Positions 1-6,781 of a stretch of 24,875 bases of DNA are shown in pieces. The position numbers and the translations under genes are program-made. The notes below the pieces were generated by a model. It was not told where the DNA came from, did no database searches, and saw only the letters and a program-made list of their open reading frames with translations. The stretch spans positions 1 through 24,875 of the forward strand of contig SMYP01000164.1 in assembly GCA_007050895.1 (NCBI GenBank), written 5' to 3'. The DNA is from Candidatus Bathyarchaeota archaeon (GTDB lineage Archaea > Thermoproteota > Bathyarchaeia > Bathyarchaeales > UBA233). Each line of letters starts with the position of its first letter. Position 1 is the stretch's first letter.

Positions 1-76
1 GATTGAGCATTAGCTTGGTTGCGAGAATGCTATCTAAACCACCTGATAGCAAAGCCACTGCCTTAACCTTGGTCAT
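1..76 (-). CDS. PP-loop ATP pyrophosphatase, 5' end only (partial)
   Basis: Only the first 25 codons lie in the window; the gene runs off the left edge. The reading begins MTKVKAVALLSGGLDSILAT, with the SGGLDS P-loop of the N-type ATP pyrophosphatase family near residues 11-16. That family includes tRNA thiolases (ThiI, MnmA-like), QueC and related adenylating enzymes, which activate a substrate by AMP transfer. The ATG at 74-76 has an AAGG stretch about six bases upstream on the minus strand. The SGGLDS start followed by a helix resembles archaeal tRNA-thiolation-type proteins, but 25 residues cannot separate them from QueC-like enzymes. Confidence 0.75.
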   Translation of the reverse strand, partial: MTKVKAVALLSGGLDSILATKLMLN

Positions 77-217
77 AAAATCCTTACTCCATTCTTTGAT
101 TGAATAGGAATTTACATCTGTTAAACATTTAGTTCTTTCAGGTCAAGCCATGAAACTCGCCGGTTCTTTCTGATATCCTGGCAATATTCGCTTCGATAAC
201 ATCAAATTCGATAGGTA

Positions 218-227
218 AAATTATATC
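218..227 (+). promoter_or_regulatory. TATA-like element for tRNA-Arg
   Basis: The A/T-rich AAATTATATC ends about 33 bases before the first base of tRNA-Arg. That placement suits a TBP/TFB promoter whose transcript begins a few bases before the tRNA. The call rests on position and composition only. Confidence 0.4.
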
Positions 228-259
228 TTAACGAGTTTAATTATTGAAGTCGCCGTTGT

Positions 260-337
260 GGGTCCGTGGCGCAGCACGGATAGCGCGTCAGCCTTCTAAG
301 CTGAACGTCCTGGGTTCAAATCCCAGCGGACCCGCCA
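260..337 (+). tRNA. tRNA-Arg (anticodon TCT), CCA encoded
   Basis: A complete cloverleaf can be drawn. The acceptor stem is 260-266 (GGGTCCG) with 327-333 (CGGACCC). The D stem is GCGC at 269-272 with 283-286. The anticodon stem is TCAGC/GCTGA around loop CTTCTAA, with anticodon TCT at 295-297. The T stem is CTGGG/CCCAG with loop TTCAAAT. The discriminator is G334 and CCA is encoded at 335-337. There is no intron. A TATA-like AAATTATATC at about 218-227 lies 33-42 bases upstream, as expected for an archaeal tRNA promoter. It decodes AGA. Confidence 0.97.
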
Positions 338-371
338 TTACTAGTTTAAGGCTTGATTTTGTGTATTTTAG

Positions 372-383
372 GTCAACGTTGAC
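372..383. repeat. Perfect 12-bp palindrome GTCAACGTTGAC
   Basis: GTCAACGTTGAC is a perfect palindrome in the gap between tRNA-Arg and the 3' end of the minus-strand membrane protein gene. It could be a protein-binding site, but no promoter is evident beside it. The remaining bases, about 341-578, show no convincing gene. Confidence 0.4.
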
Positions 384-578
384 TTGTTGAAAAATTCAGT
401 TTTTGCCAATGATTGTGTTCTCTATGGCTTTGTCTCCAAGTTTCTGTAGATGCTCTTTAAATAATAAATTCTATTGAAAGATTACGATATTAAACTGCTC
501 TCAATTTTGATAGCAACATCTATCCCTTGCTTAAACTGAATTCTGCCGTTGACAATTTTTACACGCCATTTTAGGTGT

Positions 579-1766
579 TTAGTCATTAGATAGTTTTGTT
601 CCATTCCAAAATACTATTTCTTTATATTTTTTAAACACAGAAGGAGAAGCTGTTTCGTATATTATGTCTAATTTTGAATTGTAAGTTTTCAGTAGGATAT
701 TTGCATTGCTCCATATAATCGGTGATAATTCATCTGGACCCCACAATCCCCATATGCTATCCATTGGACTTCTAAAACCAAATCCATAGTCTTTAGGAAG
801 GACATACGCAACCTCAACATTTTGTTTTGGCTGAGGATTTTTTTGAATGTAATTCCAGAAGTTTTTCATTGAATCAAGATGCTCTTTAGTTAAGAGGCCA
901 TATTCAGTTTGGTTTGTTGGAAAATTGAAAACGAGAATATATTTAGCTCCATTATTGTAAGCTAAAACCATATCATTGTACAATTCCTCCGGATTTTCTA
1001 TGTAGGGTGGTTTTCTGTAGGTCCAAGTTATTATTGCTCCCCAGTCGCTGTTGTGTGCTGTTGCTGCTCCTCGACAAAGAGCCATTTCGATTTGTCTGGT
1101 GTTGTTCCATCCTAGCTGAGCAAAAACCACGTTGTAACATGCTAGATAGTCGTACCAAAACAAGGCGTAATCAGAAGTAAAAACGTTAAAAGTGCCGTAG
1201 TCATTGAAGTTTTCAGCGAAAAGAAGCAATCCCTCTTCCGCTACAACTTTTATGTATTTGGCGGCTGCATCGCTGTTGTTTTGAGCTTCATCCACTGGTC
1301 TGTGAAAAAACTCGTCAATTTGTTTTCCTCCCGGCTCGTCAAAAGTATATACTCCCAAGAAATATTTTCCCCATCTTTCCTCCGCAACTCGGAAAAAATT
1401 GGTGTCGTTAATATACTCAAGATGTCCCATAAATGGTATGAAATATATCTCTCTTTCCTGTAAGTAGTCAAAGATGGGATAGAGTTTTGTTGAGTTTGTT
1501 GTTATGCTTAGGTCGCTTACTATGATTAGGTTGACGTATTCTTCAACTTCATCGATAAAGTCTAGTAGTTCATCTACGTTTCTATGTCCAGCCATAACCC
1601 CAACAAAAACTTCACTTGTACTAGAATTGTTAATAATATAAACGATAACTAACCCCGATAAGGTCAAAACAAATAATAACACTACGTAGATTTTCTTGGC
1701 AATACCAATTCTACCTGATTTTGAAACAGTATAGTTTGTTTTGACGAATTTTTTACCTGAAACCAT
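579..1766 (-). CDS. Membrane-anchored extracytoplasmic protein, possible glycosidase-like TIM barrel (family not recognised)
   Basis: I do not recognise the family. The N terminus has a basic stretch and then one hydrophobic span (KKIYVVLLFVLTLSGLVIVY), so the protein is a signal-anchored outward-facing domain of about 340 residues. At least seven Asn-X-Ser/Thr sequons (NNS, NST, NDT, NNS, NNT, NQT, NGT) fit a glycosylated archaeal surface protein. The body alternates hydrophobic strands with acidic segments, for example GVYTFDEPGG and a Trp/Tyr-rich TWTYRKPPY. This resembles (beta/alpha)8 glycoside hydrolases, but that is inference from texture, not from a matched motif. The frame is also open back to a GTG at 1814 and an ATG at 1793. 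I chose the ATG at 1764-1766, which lies about 40 bases after a TTTAAAAAG TATA-like stretch. The start is uncertain. The gene is divergent from the zinc-ribbon gene at 1942. Confidence 0.8.
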   Translation of the reverse strand: MVSGKKFVKTNYTVSKSGRIGIAKKIYVVLLFVLTLSGLVIVYIINNSSTSEVFVGVMAGHRNVDELLDFIDEVEEYVNLIIVSDLSITTNSTKLYPIFDYLQEREIYFIPFMGHLEYINDTNFFRVAEERWGKYFLGVYTFDEPGGKQIDEFFHRPVDEAQNNSDAAAKYIKVVAEEGLLLFAENFNDYGTFNVFTSDYALFWYDYLACYNVVFAQLGWNNTRQIEMALCRGAATAHNSDWGAIITWTYRKPPYIENPEELYNDMVLAYNNGAKYILVFNFPTNQTEYGLLTKEHLDSMKNFWNYIQKNPQPKQNVEVAYVLPKDYGFGFRSPMDSIWGLWGPDELSPIIWSNANILLKTYNSKLDIIYETASPSVFKKYKEIVFWNGTKLSND

Positions 1767-1941
1767 AATTTGACTATATTCAACTCCTAACATTAAATAA
1801 CTTTTTAAAATCACTGTATTTTAAAGAATTTTATTCTTATCTTTGAAGAAAAATCGCCAATATTGTGGCAACATTCGAGTTGAAAAAAATAGAGGTATCT
1901 GCCGCAAACCATTTTACTTGAAAATACAGTGTGATATTGAG

Positions 1942-2157
1942 ATGGTGGAACCAAAGCAAGCATGTCCAAGCTGTGGTGTTGATTTAGGAAGATTACTTTA
2001 CTGTACCCCATTGAAGAATATCAAGTTCTTTTGTCCAAATTGTGGATTGAAGGTTCAGATGAAATGTCCAAAGTGTGGGAACTGGATGGTGATGATAGAG
2101 CGCCATTGTGGCAAATGCGGTGCAAAAAATCCATGTTTCTATAAAATAAATGAGTGA
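1942..2157 (+). CDS. Small double zinc-ribbon protein
   Basis: This 71-residue protein is built of CxxC knuckles: C8-C11 (CPSC), C31-C34 (CPNC), C42-C45 (CPKC) and C56-C59 (CGKC), plus single Cys at 21 and 65. These are enough for two structural Zn sites. There is no catalytic motif, membrane span or HTH. Such free-standing zinc ribbons are common in archaea and usually act as protein or nucleic-acid adaptors; the partner here is unknown. The frame is open upstream to a TTG at 1843, which would add 33 residues. That stretch has a different, basic composition, so I prefer the ATG at 1942. No strong Shine-Dalgarno precedes it, and a leaderless mRNA is possible. Confidence 0.7.
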   Translation: MVEPKQACPSCGVDLGRLLYCTPLKNIKFFCPNCGLKVQMKCPKCGNWMVMIERHCGKCGAKNPCFYKINE

Positions 2158-2256
2158 ATATCAGCAAGATTGCAATGCATCTGAAGGAGCTGATGTTTTC
2201 AACTTATTCATTTTGAAAACTGATTTAGGGATTCTGCCTTGTGGCGGATGCAAAAA

Positions 2257-2264
2257 CCTTAAAC
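2257..2264 (+). promoter_or_regulatory. TATA-like element for tRNA-Leu
   Basis: CCTTAAAC lies 31-38 bases before the tRNA-Leu 5' end. This matches the spacing of the CCTTTAAG element in front of tRNA-Met at 19085. The call rests on position and similarity between the two tRNA promoters. Confidence 0.4.
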
Positions 2265-2294
2265 TACACTAGTCGTGAAGTGTAAAGAGTTGGT

Positions 2295-2412
2295 GCGGGG
2301 GTACCCGAGCCAGGTCTAAATAGGCGGCCAGATCCGAAGCCTAAGACAAGGGGGAGGACTTAAGATCCTCTGGCGAAGGCCTTCGTGGGTTCAAGTCCCA
2401 CCCCCCGCACCA
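2295..2412 (+). tRNA. tRNA-Leu (anticodon TAA) with a D-arm intron, CCA encoded
   Basis: The acceptor stem is GCGGGGG (2295-2301) with CCCCCGC (2402-2408). The discriminator is A2409 and CCA is at 2410-2412. The anticodon stem is GAGGA/TCCTC (2354-2358, 2366-2370) around loop CTTAAGA, anticodon TAA at 2361-2363. The long class II variable arm is TGGCGAAGGCCTTC. The T arm is GTGGG/CCCAC with loop TTCAAGT. Between the D-stem strands CCC (2304-2306) and GGG (2350-2352) there are 43 bases instead of about 13. The excess is explained by a 30-nt intron at 2320-2349. Removing it leaves D loop GAGCCAGGTCTAA, which has the expected GG dinucleotide, and a mature length of 85 nt without CCA. Confidence 0.95.
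2320..2349 (+). other. tRNA intron (bulge-helix-bulge) in the D arm of tRNA-Leu
   Basis: GTCT (2314-2317) pairs with AGAC (2344-2347) as a 4-bp central helix. A 3-nt bulge AAA (2318-2320) and a 3-nt bulge AAG (2348-2350) flank it. The intron continues as TAGGC (2321-2325) paired with GCCTA (2339-2343), closed by a 13-nt loop. Cutting after the second base of each bulge, the usual rule for archaeal splicing endonuclease, removes 2320-2349 and joins A2319 to G2350, which supplies the first G of the 3' D-stem strand. The canonical 37/38 site in the anticodon loop is uninterrupted. Confidence 0.9.
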
Positions 2413-2623
2413 CTTACCCCGTTTTTCGTTTTACTGCGCTCCTTCTTAGCGGTGATTAAAATGTGATGAAATTTCTATTCGACAGCCAATCCAAAAAAGA
2501 TCAGCGAAGACTTAGCTTCAAATCTTGAGACTACAAAATGTAAAAGAAAATAAAATGAAAAATGGAGTCGTCTTGATTATAGCTTCGTTTTATTCGTTAT
2601 GTTGGCAACAAGCTTGATTTATT

Positions 2624-2746
2624 TTATTCTTTTCTGCGACTCCACGCAACTTCTTTTTCAAAACGATGTATCCTTCCGATGACCCAGCATACTCCGACCA
2701 CAAAGAACATGGTTAAATGTGCGAAAATTATTGCGTCAATCGCCAC
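2624..2746 (-). CDS. 40-residue single-span membrane microprotein
   Basis: A GTG at 2744-2746 opens a 40-codon frame ending in TAA at 2624-2626. The protein begins MAIDAIIFAHLTMFFVVGVC, giving one hydrophobic span at about residues 4-24, and ends in a charged tail (RIHRFEKEVAWSRRKE). The polarity suggests the C terminus is cytosolic. On the minus strand GGAGATTGGAGA directly precedes the GTG, and a strong TATA element lies about 40-50 bases upstream at 2783-2797. Promoter, ribosome site and a clean membrane topology together argue for a real gene. I do not recognise a family. It could be a regulatory subunit of a larger membrane complex encoded elsewhere. Confidence 0.65.
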   Translation of the reverse strand: MAIDAIIFAHLTMFFVVGVCWVIGRIHRFEKEVAWSRRKE

Positions 2747-2782
2747 TCTCCAATCTCCCTCTCTTTTCTAAACTGACTTATG

Positions 2783-2797
2783 TATTTATATATAATA
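2783..2797 (-). promoter_or_regulatory. Strong TATA box for the 40-residue membrane protein
   Basis: Read on the minus strand this is TATTATATATAAATA, among the best TATA-like strings in the window. Transcription about 25 bases downstream would leave a leader of roughly 10-20 bases that includes GGAGATTGGAGA before the GTG at 2746. Confidence 0.6.
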
Positions 2798-3258
2798 GCC
2801 TGATTTCGTGGAAAACAATATTTCTCAAAACGAAATAGATCCAAAATATCTCATTCGTTTGCCTTTCTACCGTAATTTTTCTATCAGCTTTGGATTCAAT
2901 TAAGTTTTTCAAGCAGAAAATATTGATCTTAACAAATTGTCTAAATGGCTTTTCTTTTATTTTACGATAGAGAAACGCTTTACACTAAAAATTTTATGCG
3001 CCCTCTTTATTCTATATTATAGAAAAACTGCCTGTCTTGGCTTCGGAGGCATTTAAATTCTTTTACAAAGTATTCTTATGCCAATCTCTGGGTAGAAGTT
3101 TGCAATAACTCAGGAGCGACCTAATGACCCAAGTTTTTTCAAATGGAATATCCTTGACGAATAATCTTGCGTATAACAGGCTAAAATAACGGGCAAAAAT
3201 TATAGAAACTTCCTTAGTGAAAAAATTGAAAACTGTTTCTCATTATTCCAATATTGCT
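2798..3258. other. Intergenic stretch of about 460 bases without a recognisable gene
   Basis: The sequence is A/T-rich. Only frames of a few dozen codons are present, and none has a ribosome site. The one structure I can point to is the short hairpin at 3029-3051 described separately. I see no tRNA, C/D-box pair or repeat. It probably holds the 3' UTR of the coiled-coil gene and the upstream region of the microprotein gene. Confidence 0.5.
3023..3051 (-). terminator. Possible terminator hairpin downstream of the coiled-coil gene
   Basis: On the minus strand TGCCT (3047-3051) pairs with AGGCA (3029-3033) across a 13-base loop and is followed by GTTTTT. It lies about 210 bases past the stop codon of the coiled-coil gene, the last gene of the aconitase-IOR run. 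The stem is only 5 bp, and archaeal terminators often need just the T run, so support is modest. Confidence 0.3.
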
Positions 3259-4113
3259 TTATTGATTCAGAGTTTTCTTTTTAAGAAGTGCTCTTATAGC
3301 ATTCACAAGCTTTTCACAAACAACTCTCCTGTCCTTCAAGGAGGCATCAGACTCAGAACCGCTAATGTTCTTCTCTAAGCTTTGCATCTTTTCCTTTATA
3401 GCTTGTTTCTTTTCCTCGTAGGTGTCATGGAGTTTTTCCTTTTCAACCTCTAACTCCTTGAGAGTTGATTCAAGTTTATCTTTGACAGCATCCCGTTTCC
3501 GAGTTAAATCAGCTTTTTTACGCGACTTAGCCATCCTCGCAATGGGACTGAACATGCTTACTTGCGTTTGATTGATATTTTCAATTTCTTCTTCAATGGT
3601 TCGTAATCTTCGGGATAGGTGCTTGATTTCAGGCTTTCTTTTCGACACTAACTCTTGGGTTGCATAGTCATATTCTGTATCAGTCTGAACGAGAAGGCTG
3701 CTCTGTTTTGCCAGATCTCGTGTAGCATTTTCGAGAACAGATTCGTCGCGCCTCCTCTCGGAGAGCCGAAGCTCAATGTCATCGATCAACTTTGAACGCG
3801 CCTTCACGAAGTCTTCATCTACTTTTATGCTGGAATTAGATTCAAACTCGGAGATAACACTCTTTAGGCTAAGTAACCAATCGTTGAAGTACTGGCTGAA
3901 CGGCGAAAACGCAAAAGTTTGACCTCCAAGGTTGCTCAGTTTGCCGAGAGTTTTTTCAACAACCTCCTCGAACCGGGGGGCTTCATTCTCTTTCAGCAAA
4001 TATTTGTCGGTAGAACGCCGTTTATCCTTTTTCAGTTTTACTTTTTCGCGGCGTTCCTTTCCGCGGTTCCCACCACTAATGTTACGTGAACCTCTTCGAG
4101 ACCTATAGTTCAT
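3259..4113 (-). CDS. Basic N-terminal tail plus coiled-coil protein (function unknown)
   Basis: About 284 residues. The first 40 are strongly basic and low-complexity (NYRSRRGSRNISGG and following Lys/Arg runs). A middle segment is mixed (AFSPFSQYFNDWLLSLKSVI). From about residue 100 to 265 there are long heptad-like helices rich in Glu, Lys and Arg, interrupted by a short QTQVSMFSPIARMAK segment that could be a hinge. No enzyme motif or membrane span is seen. The open frame begins with a TTG two codons earlier, but the ATG at 4111-4113 has AAGG about eight bases upstream and is my choice. It lies 85 bases downstream of iorB on the same strand. The basic tail could bind nucleic acid or a membrane surface; this is inference. 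Confidence 0.8.
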   Translation of the reverse strand: MNYRSRRGSRNISGGNRGKERREKVKLKKDKRRSTDKYLLKENEAPRFEEVVEKTLGKLSNLGGQTFAFSPFSQYFNDWLLSLKSVISEFESNSSIKVDEDFVKARSKLIDDIELRLSERRRDESVLENATRDLAKQSSLLVQTDTEYDYATQELVSKRKPEIKHLSRRLRTIEEEIENINQTQVSMFSPIARMAKSRKKADLTRKRDAVKDKLESTLKELEVEKEKLHDTYEEKKQAIKEKMQSLEKNISGSESDASLKDRRVVCEKLVNAIRALLKKKTLNQ

Positions 4114-4198
4114 AGGCAAAACCTTATTGCTTGAAGTACAATTAAGTGAGAGTTTGAATTTTAAGAGTTACTACAGAGCCGAAATGATTTTCCGAATG

Positions 4199-4840
4199 TT
4201 AATGTAATGGTCTGCAAGGAACGAGATTGCATAGAGAACCATGAGCGCTTTGCTTGCCTAAATCAAACGCTTTCAAGTTTTGCTCTATAGTCTTTTTCGG
4301 TACAGCTTCTGATATGCTTCCTCTTATGGCTTTCTCGTCTACTTTGAAGGCTTCGAGAGCTGACAGACAACCTAAGAAGACAGTATTCTCGGTTCGCACG
4401 TTCCCGCTTTCTTTTGCAAGCTCTAAGGCGTCAATTACTGCAATGTTCTGTGTCCAACCCCTTAGCTTGGCAAGAATTTCTTCAATGGTGATGTATTTTG
4501 GGCCTTTCTCGGTTATTATTTTTGAGGTTTCAATCGGCGGATGCATCGTTCGTTTATTCATAAGCACCACACCATCTTTCTTCAAGTACTCTATGTAGCG
4601 CAACGTTTCAATTGCTTCAAGGGACAACAGAATATCTGCTTCTCCATAAGGAATTAACGGTGAAAACGCGTTTTCACCTATTCGCAAATGGACGGAGACC
4701 GCGCCGCTTCTTTGGCTCAACCCATACATTTCGCCGGTTATTATTTTGGTCTCGCTTTTGGCGCATGCGTTTCCTATTACTGTCGTCAGCAATACGAGTC
4801 CTTGTCCTCCGACACCGCATATAAATATGTTCAGGCTCAT
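4199..4840 (-). CDS. iorB: Indolepyruvate:ferredoxin oxidoreductase, beta subunit
   Basis: Residues 1-190 match the gamma-type domain of 2-oxoacid:ferredoxin oxidoreductases: the N-terminal GVGGQG turn (residues 9-14), then GEMYGLSQRSGAVSVHLR and ILLSLEAIETLRY. In IorA/IorB enzymes this subunit completes the active site that oxidises aryl pyruvates such as indolepyruvate to aryl-acetyl-CoA while reducing ferredoxin in the cytosol. Its ATG overlaps the iorA stop by four bases (ATGA), so the two are translationally coupled and made in equal amounts. At 213 residues it is slightly longer than I expect. The extra part is a C-terminal tail (GKQSAHGSLCNLVPCRPLH) that looks non-conserved. Confidence 0.95.
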   Translation of the reverse strand: MSLNIFICGVGGQGLVLLTTVIGNACAKSETKIITGEMYGLSQRSGAVSVHLRIGENAFSPLIPYGEADILLSLEAIETLRYIEYLKKDGVVLMNKRTMHPPIETSKIITEKGPKYITIEEILAKLRGWTQNIAVIDALELAKESGNVRTENTVFLGCLSALEAFKVDEKAIRGSISEAVPKKTIEQNLKAFDLGKQSAHGSLCNLVPCRPLH

Positions 4841-6738
4841 GCTTTCACCTCAGTTTGTTTTATTGATTGTATTGGACATAACCGGGAGCAAACGGAACAG
4901 CCGTCGCAGAGTTCAGGTGATATATATGGTTGCTTATCCTGATCTAGTTCGTATGCAGGGCAATAGAACGTTCGCAGGCAAACGTACGGTCTCTTGCATA
5001 TTTCCTTGTCCACATAGAAAGGCACAATCTTTTCCCCTCGTCGTCTCTTATTACGGTCCCCATACAACGCGCATTCTCTTCGGGAAATCACCACAGCAAG
5101 CCCATCGTAATCAAGGGCTTTTCTTAACACTTCTATGTTATTTTTAACATCATATGAATCCACTGTCTCAATGAATTCGACACCTATAGCCTGACATATA
5201 CCTTCAATGGATATCTTTTTACCTTGTCGCCCTCCCGCTATGAACTCGGTTGACGGGTTAAACTGCTGTCCAGTCATTGCTGTTACCGAATTATCCAAGA
5301 CTATCAGGGTGAACTTGTTGCCGTTGTGAACCGCATTTATAAGTGCAGGTATAGCCGCATGAAAGAAAGTTGAGTCTCCAACCACCGCCACAACCCTTTC
5401 CTCAATAACATGTGACAACCCGTTTGCCACACCTACCGAGGCACCCATACACAGCGAGCTGTCGCCGCGCGATATGGGTGGGAAAATCCACATAGAGTAG
5501 CAGCCTATGTCATTGGCAAAATAATGCTCTTGACCCTTTGCCACCTGAATCTTCAGCGCCTGATTAAGTGCTACAAAGGTGGCTCTGTGTGGGCAACCGG
5601 CGCAAAATGTTGGATACCGATCGGGAATAATCTCTTTGAATTTGCTGGCTTCTTCAACGATAGCTTCGTGCCCAGCGTATTTTAAGCCTAAAACTGAGGC
5701 TATCCCCTTGGCAACAACATTAGGGTTGTACTCCCACGCTTCTGAGAAAGTGCCTGATTTTTTTCCAAAAATCGCTAGGTCATTATTTGCGTCTTTGGCG
5801 ATAGCACATAATTCCTTCTCCAAGTACGGTGAGAGCTCCTCGACAACTATTACTTTTTTAAGATTTTTAATGAAATTTTTAATGGTGTTCTTGGGAATCG
5901 GATATGTGGTGCCAAGTTTCAGGATGCTGACTTTGTTTTGGAGCTCAAGCATTTTCAGTGCCTCTAGAACATGCAGATAGCTGACGGAAGCAGTTATAAT
6001 GCCCACATCCGAGTTGGCTCCTTTTGTGAAATTAAACTCTGACTGGTCAAATTCTCTAGCGAGATTAGTCGTGCGCTCAATCATTTTAAGCTTCTTTTGT
6101 CGTGCAACTGAGCCTAGAGTTGTGTACTCCTCGTTAAGTGCTTTCCACTTGACTTTGCTGAACTCACTGCGGTCAATTTCGCCTAACTTAACGAGTCCGC
6201 TTTGATGGTTTACCCTTGTTACCGTGCGAATAATAACGGGCACCCTGTGTTTCTCTGAAATTTCAAAGGCTTTTTTCACCATTTCCTTGGCTTCTTCTGG
6301 TGAAGATGGTTCAAGCATTGGTATGTAAGCGTTAGGCGCAAAAAACCTGCCATCTTGTTCTGACTGAGAAGAATGCGCGTGAGGGTCGTCGGCCATAACT
6401 ATCACCAATCCCCCTTTGACTCCTGTGTAGCCGAGGACAAATAAGGTATCAGAAGCGACGTTTGTTCCAACGCTCTTCATAGCCGTGAGGCTTCTGACTC
6501 CTGCGAAGGCAGCGCCAGCACATACTTCAAGCGCAACTTTCTCATTTGTAGTTATTTCCATTTGGTAATCAAAGTTACCTAGCGTTTCTGAAAACGTGTC
6601 TAAAACCTCTGAGGTAGGCGCTCCAGGGTAGAATGCTACGACCTTTACATCGGCTTCTAAAGCACCTCTGACGATTGCTTCGTTGCCCAGCATAAAAGCA
6701 ATTTTCTTTTCTTTAGCTAAAATATCCTTCAGAACCAT
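4837..6738 (-). CDS. iorA: Indolepyruvate:ferredoxin oxidoreductase, alpha subunit
   Basis: 633 residues. The order is an N-terminal pyrimidine-binding ThDP domain (LGNEAIVRGALEA; YPGAPTSEV; TTNEKVALEVCAGA), a transketolase-C-like middle domain, and a PP-type ThDP domain with CAGCPHRATF, GCYSMWIFPP, GDSTFFHA and the VLDNSVTAMTGQQ metal/ThDP loop. A C-terminal ferredoxin-like domain follows. The enzyme oxidises aryl 2-oxoacids from Trp/Phe/Tyr transamination to acyl-CoA and passes electrons to ferredoxin. The ferredoxin domain has seven, not eight, cysteines: C581, C587, C593, then C611-C614-C617-C621. The expected CxxCxxC of the first motif reads CKRPYVC, with Pro584 where a cluster ligand would sit. 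The ATG is at 6736-6738, 43 bases after the aconitase stop, so co-transcription is plausible. Confidence 0.95.
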   Translation of the reverse strand: MVLKDILAKEKKIAFMLGNEAIVRGALEADVKVVAFYPGAPTSEVLDTFSETLGNFDYQMEITTNEKVALEVCAGAAFAGVRSLTAMKSVGTNVASDTLFVLGYTGVKGGLVIVMADDPHAHSSQSEQDGRFFAPNAYIPMLEPSSPEEAKEMVKKAFEISEKHRVPVIIRTVTRVNHQSGLVKLGEIDRSEFSKVKWKALNEEYTTLGSVARQKKLKMIERTTNLAREFDQSEFNFTKGANSDVGIITASVSYLHVLEALKMLELQNKVSILKLGTTYPIPKNTIKNFIKNLKKVIVVEELSPYLEKELCAIAKDANNDLAIFGKKSGTFSEAWEYNPNVVAKGIASVLGLKYAGHEAIVEEASKFKEIIPDRYPTFCAGCPHRATFVALNQALKIQVAKGQEHYFANDIGCYSMWIFPPISRGDSSLCMGASVGVANGLSHVIEERVVAVVGDSTFFHAAIPALINAVHNGNKFTLIVLDNSVTAMTGQQFNPSTEFIAGGRQGKKISIEGICQAIGVEFIETVDSYDVKNNIEVLRKALDYDGLAVVISRRECALYGDRNKRRRGEKIVPFYVDKEICKRPYVCLRTFYCPAYELDQDKQPYISPELCDGCSVCSRLCPIQSIKQTEVKA

Positions 6739-6781
6739 ACGTAAACATGGTGTTCATTAGTAATAAGCATTAATGTTTAAG

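Noticed and set aside
2304..2353. tRNA-Leu as a pseudogene because of the oversized D arm
   Set aside because: Every other stem is perfect, the variable arm is the normal class II one, and the extra bases form a proper splicing motif.
2463..2469. GTGATGA as a C/D-box sRNA box C
   Set aside because: No CTGA box D or internal C'/D' pair occurs within a suitable distance.
4254..6205. Several plus-strand open frames of 70-133 codons across the iorAB region
   Set aside because: They lie antisense to iorA and iorB, which have clear family motifs. None has a ribosome site or plausible composition.
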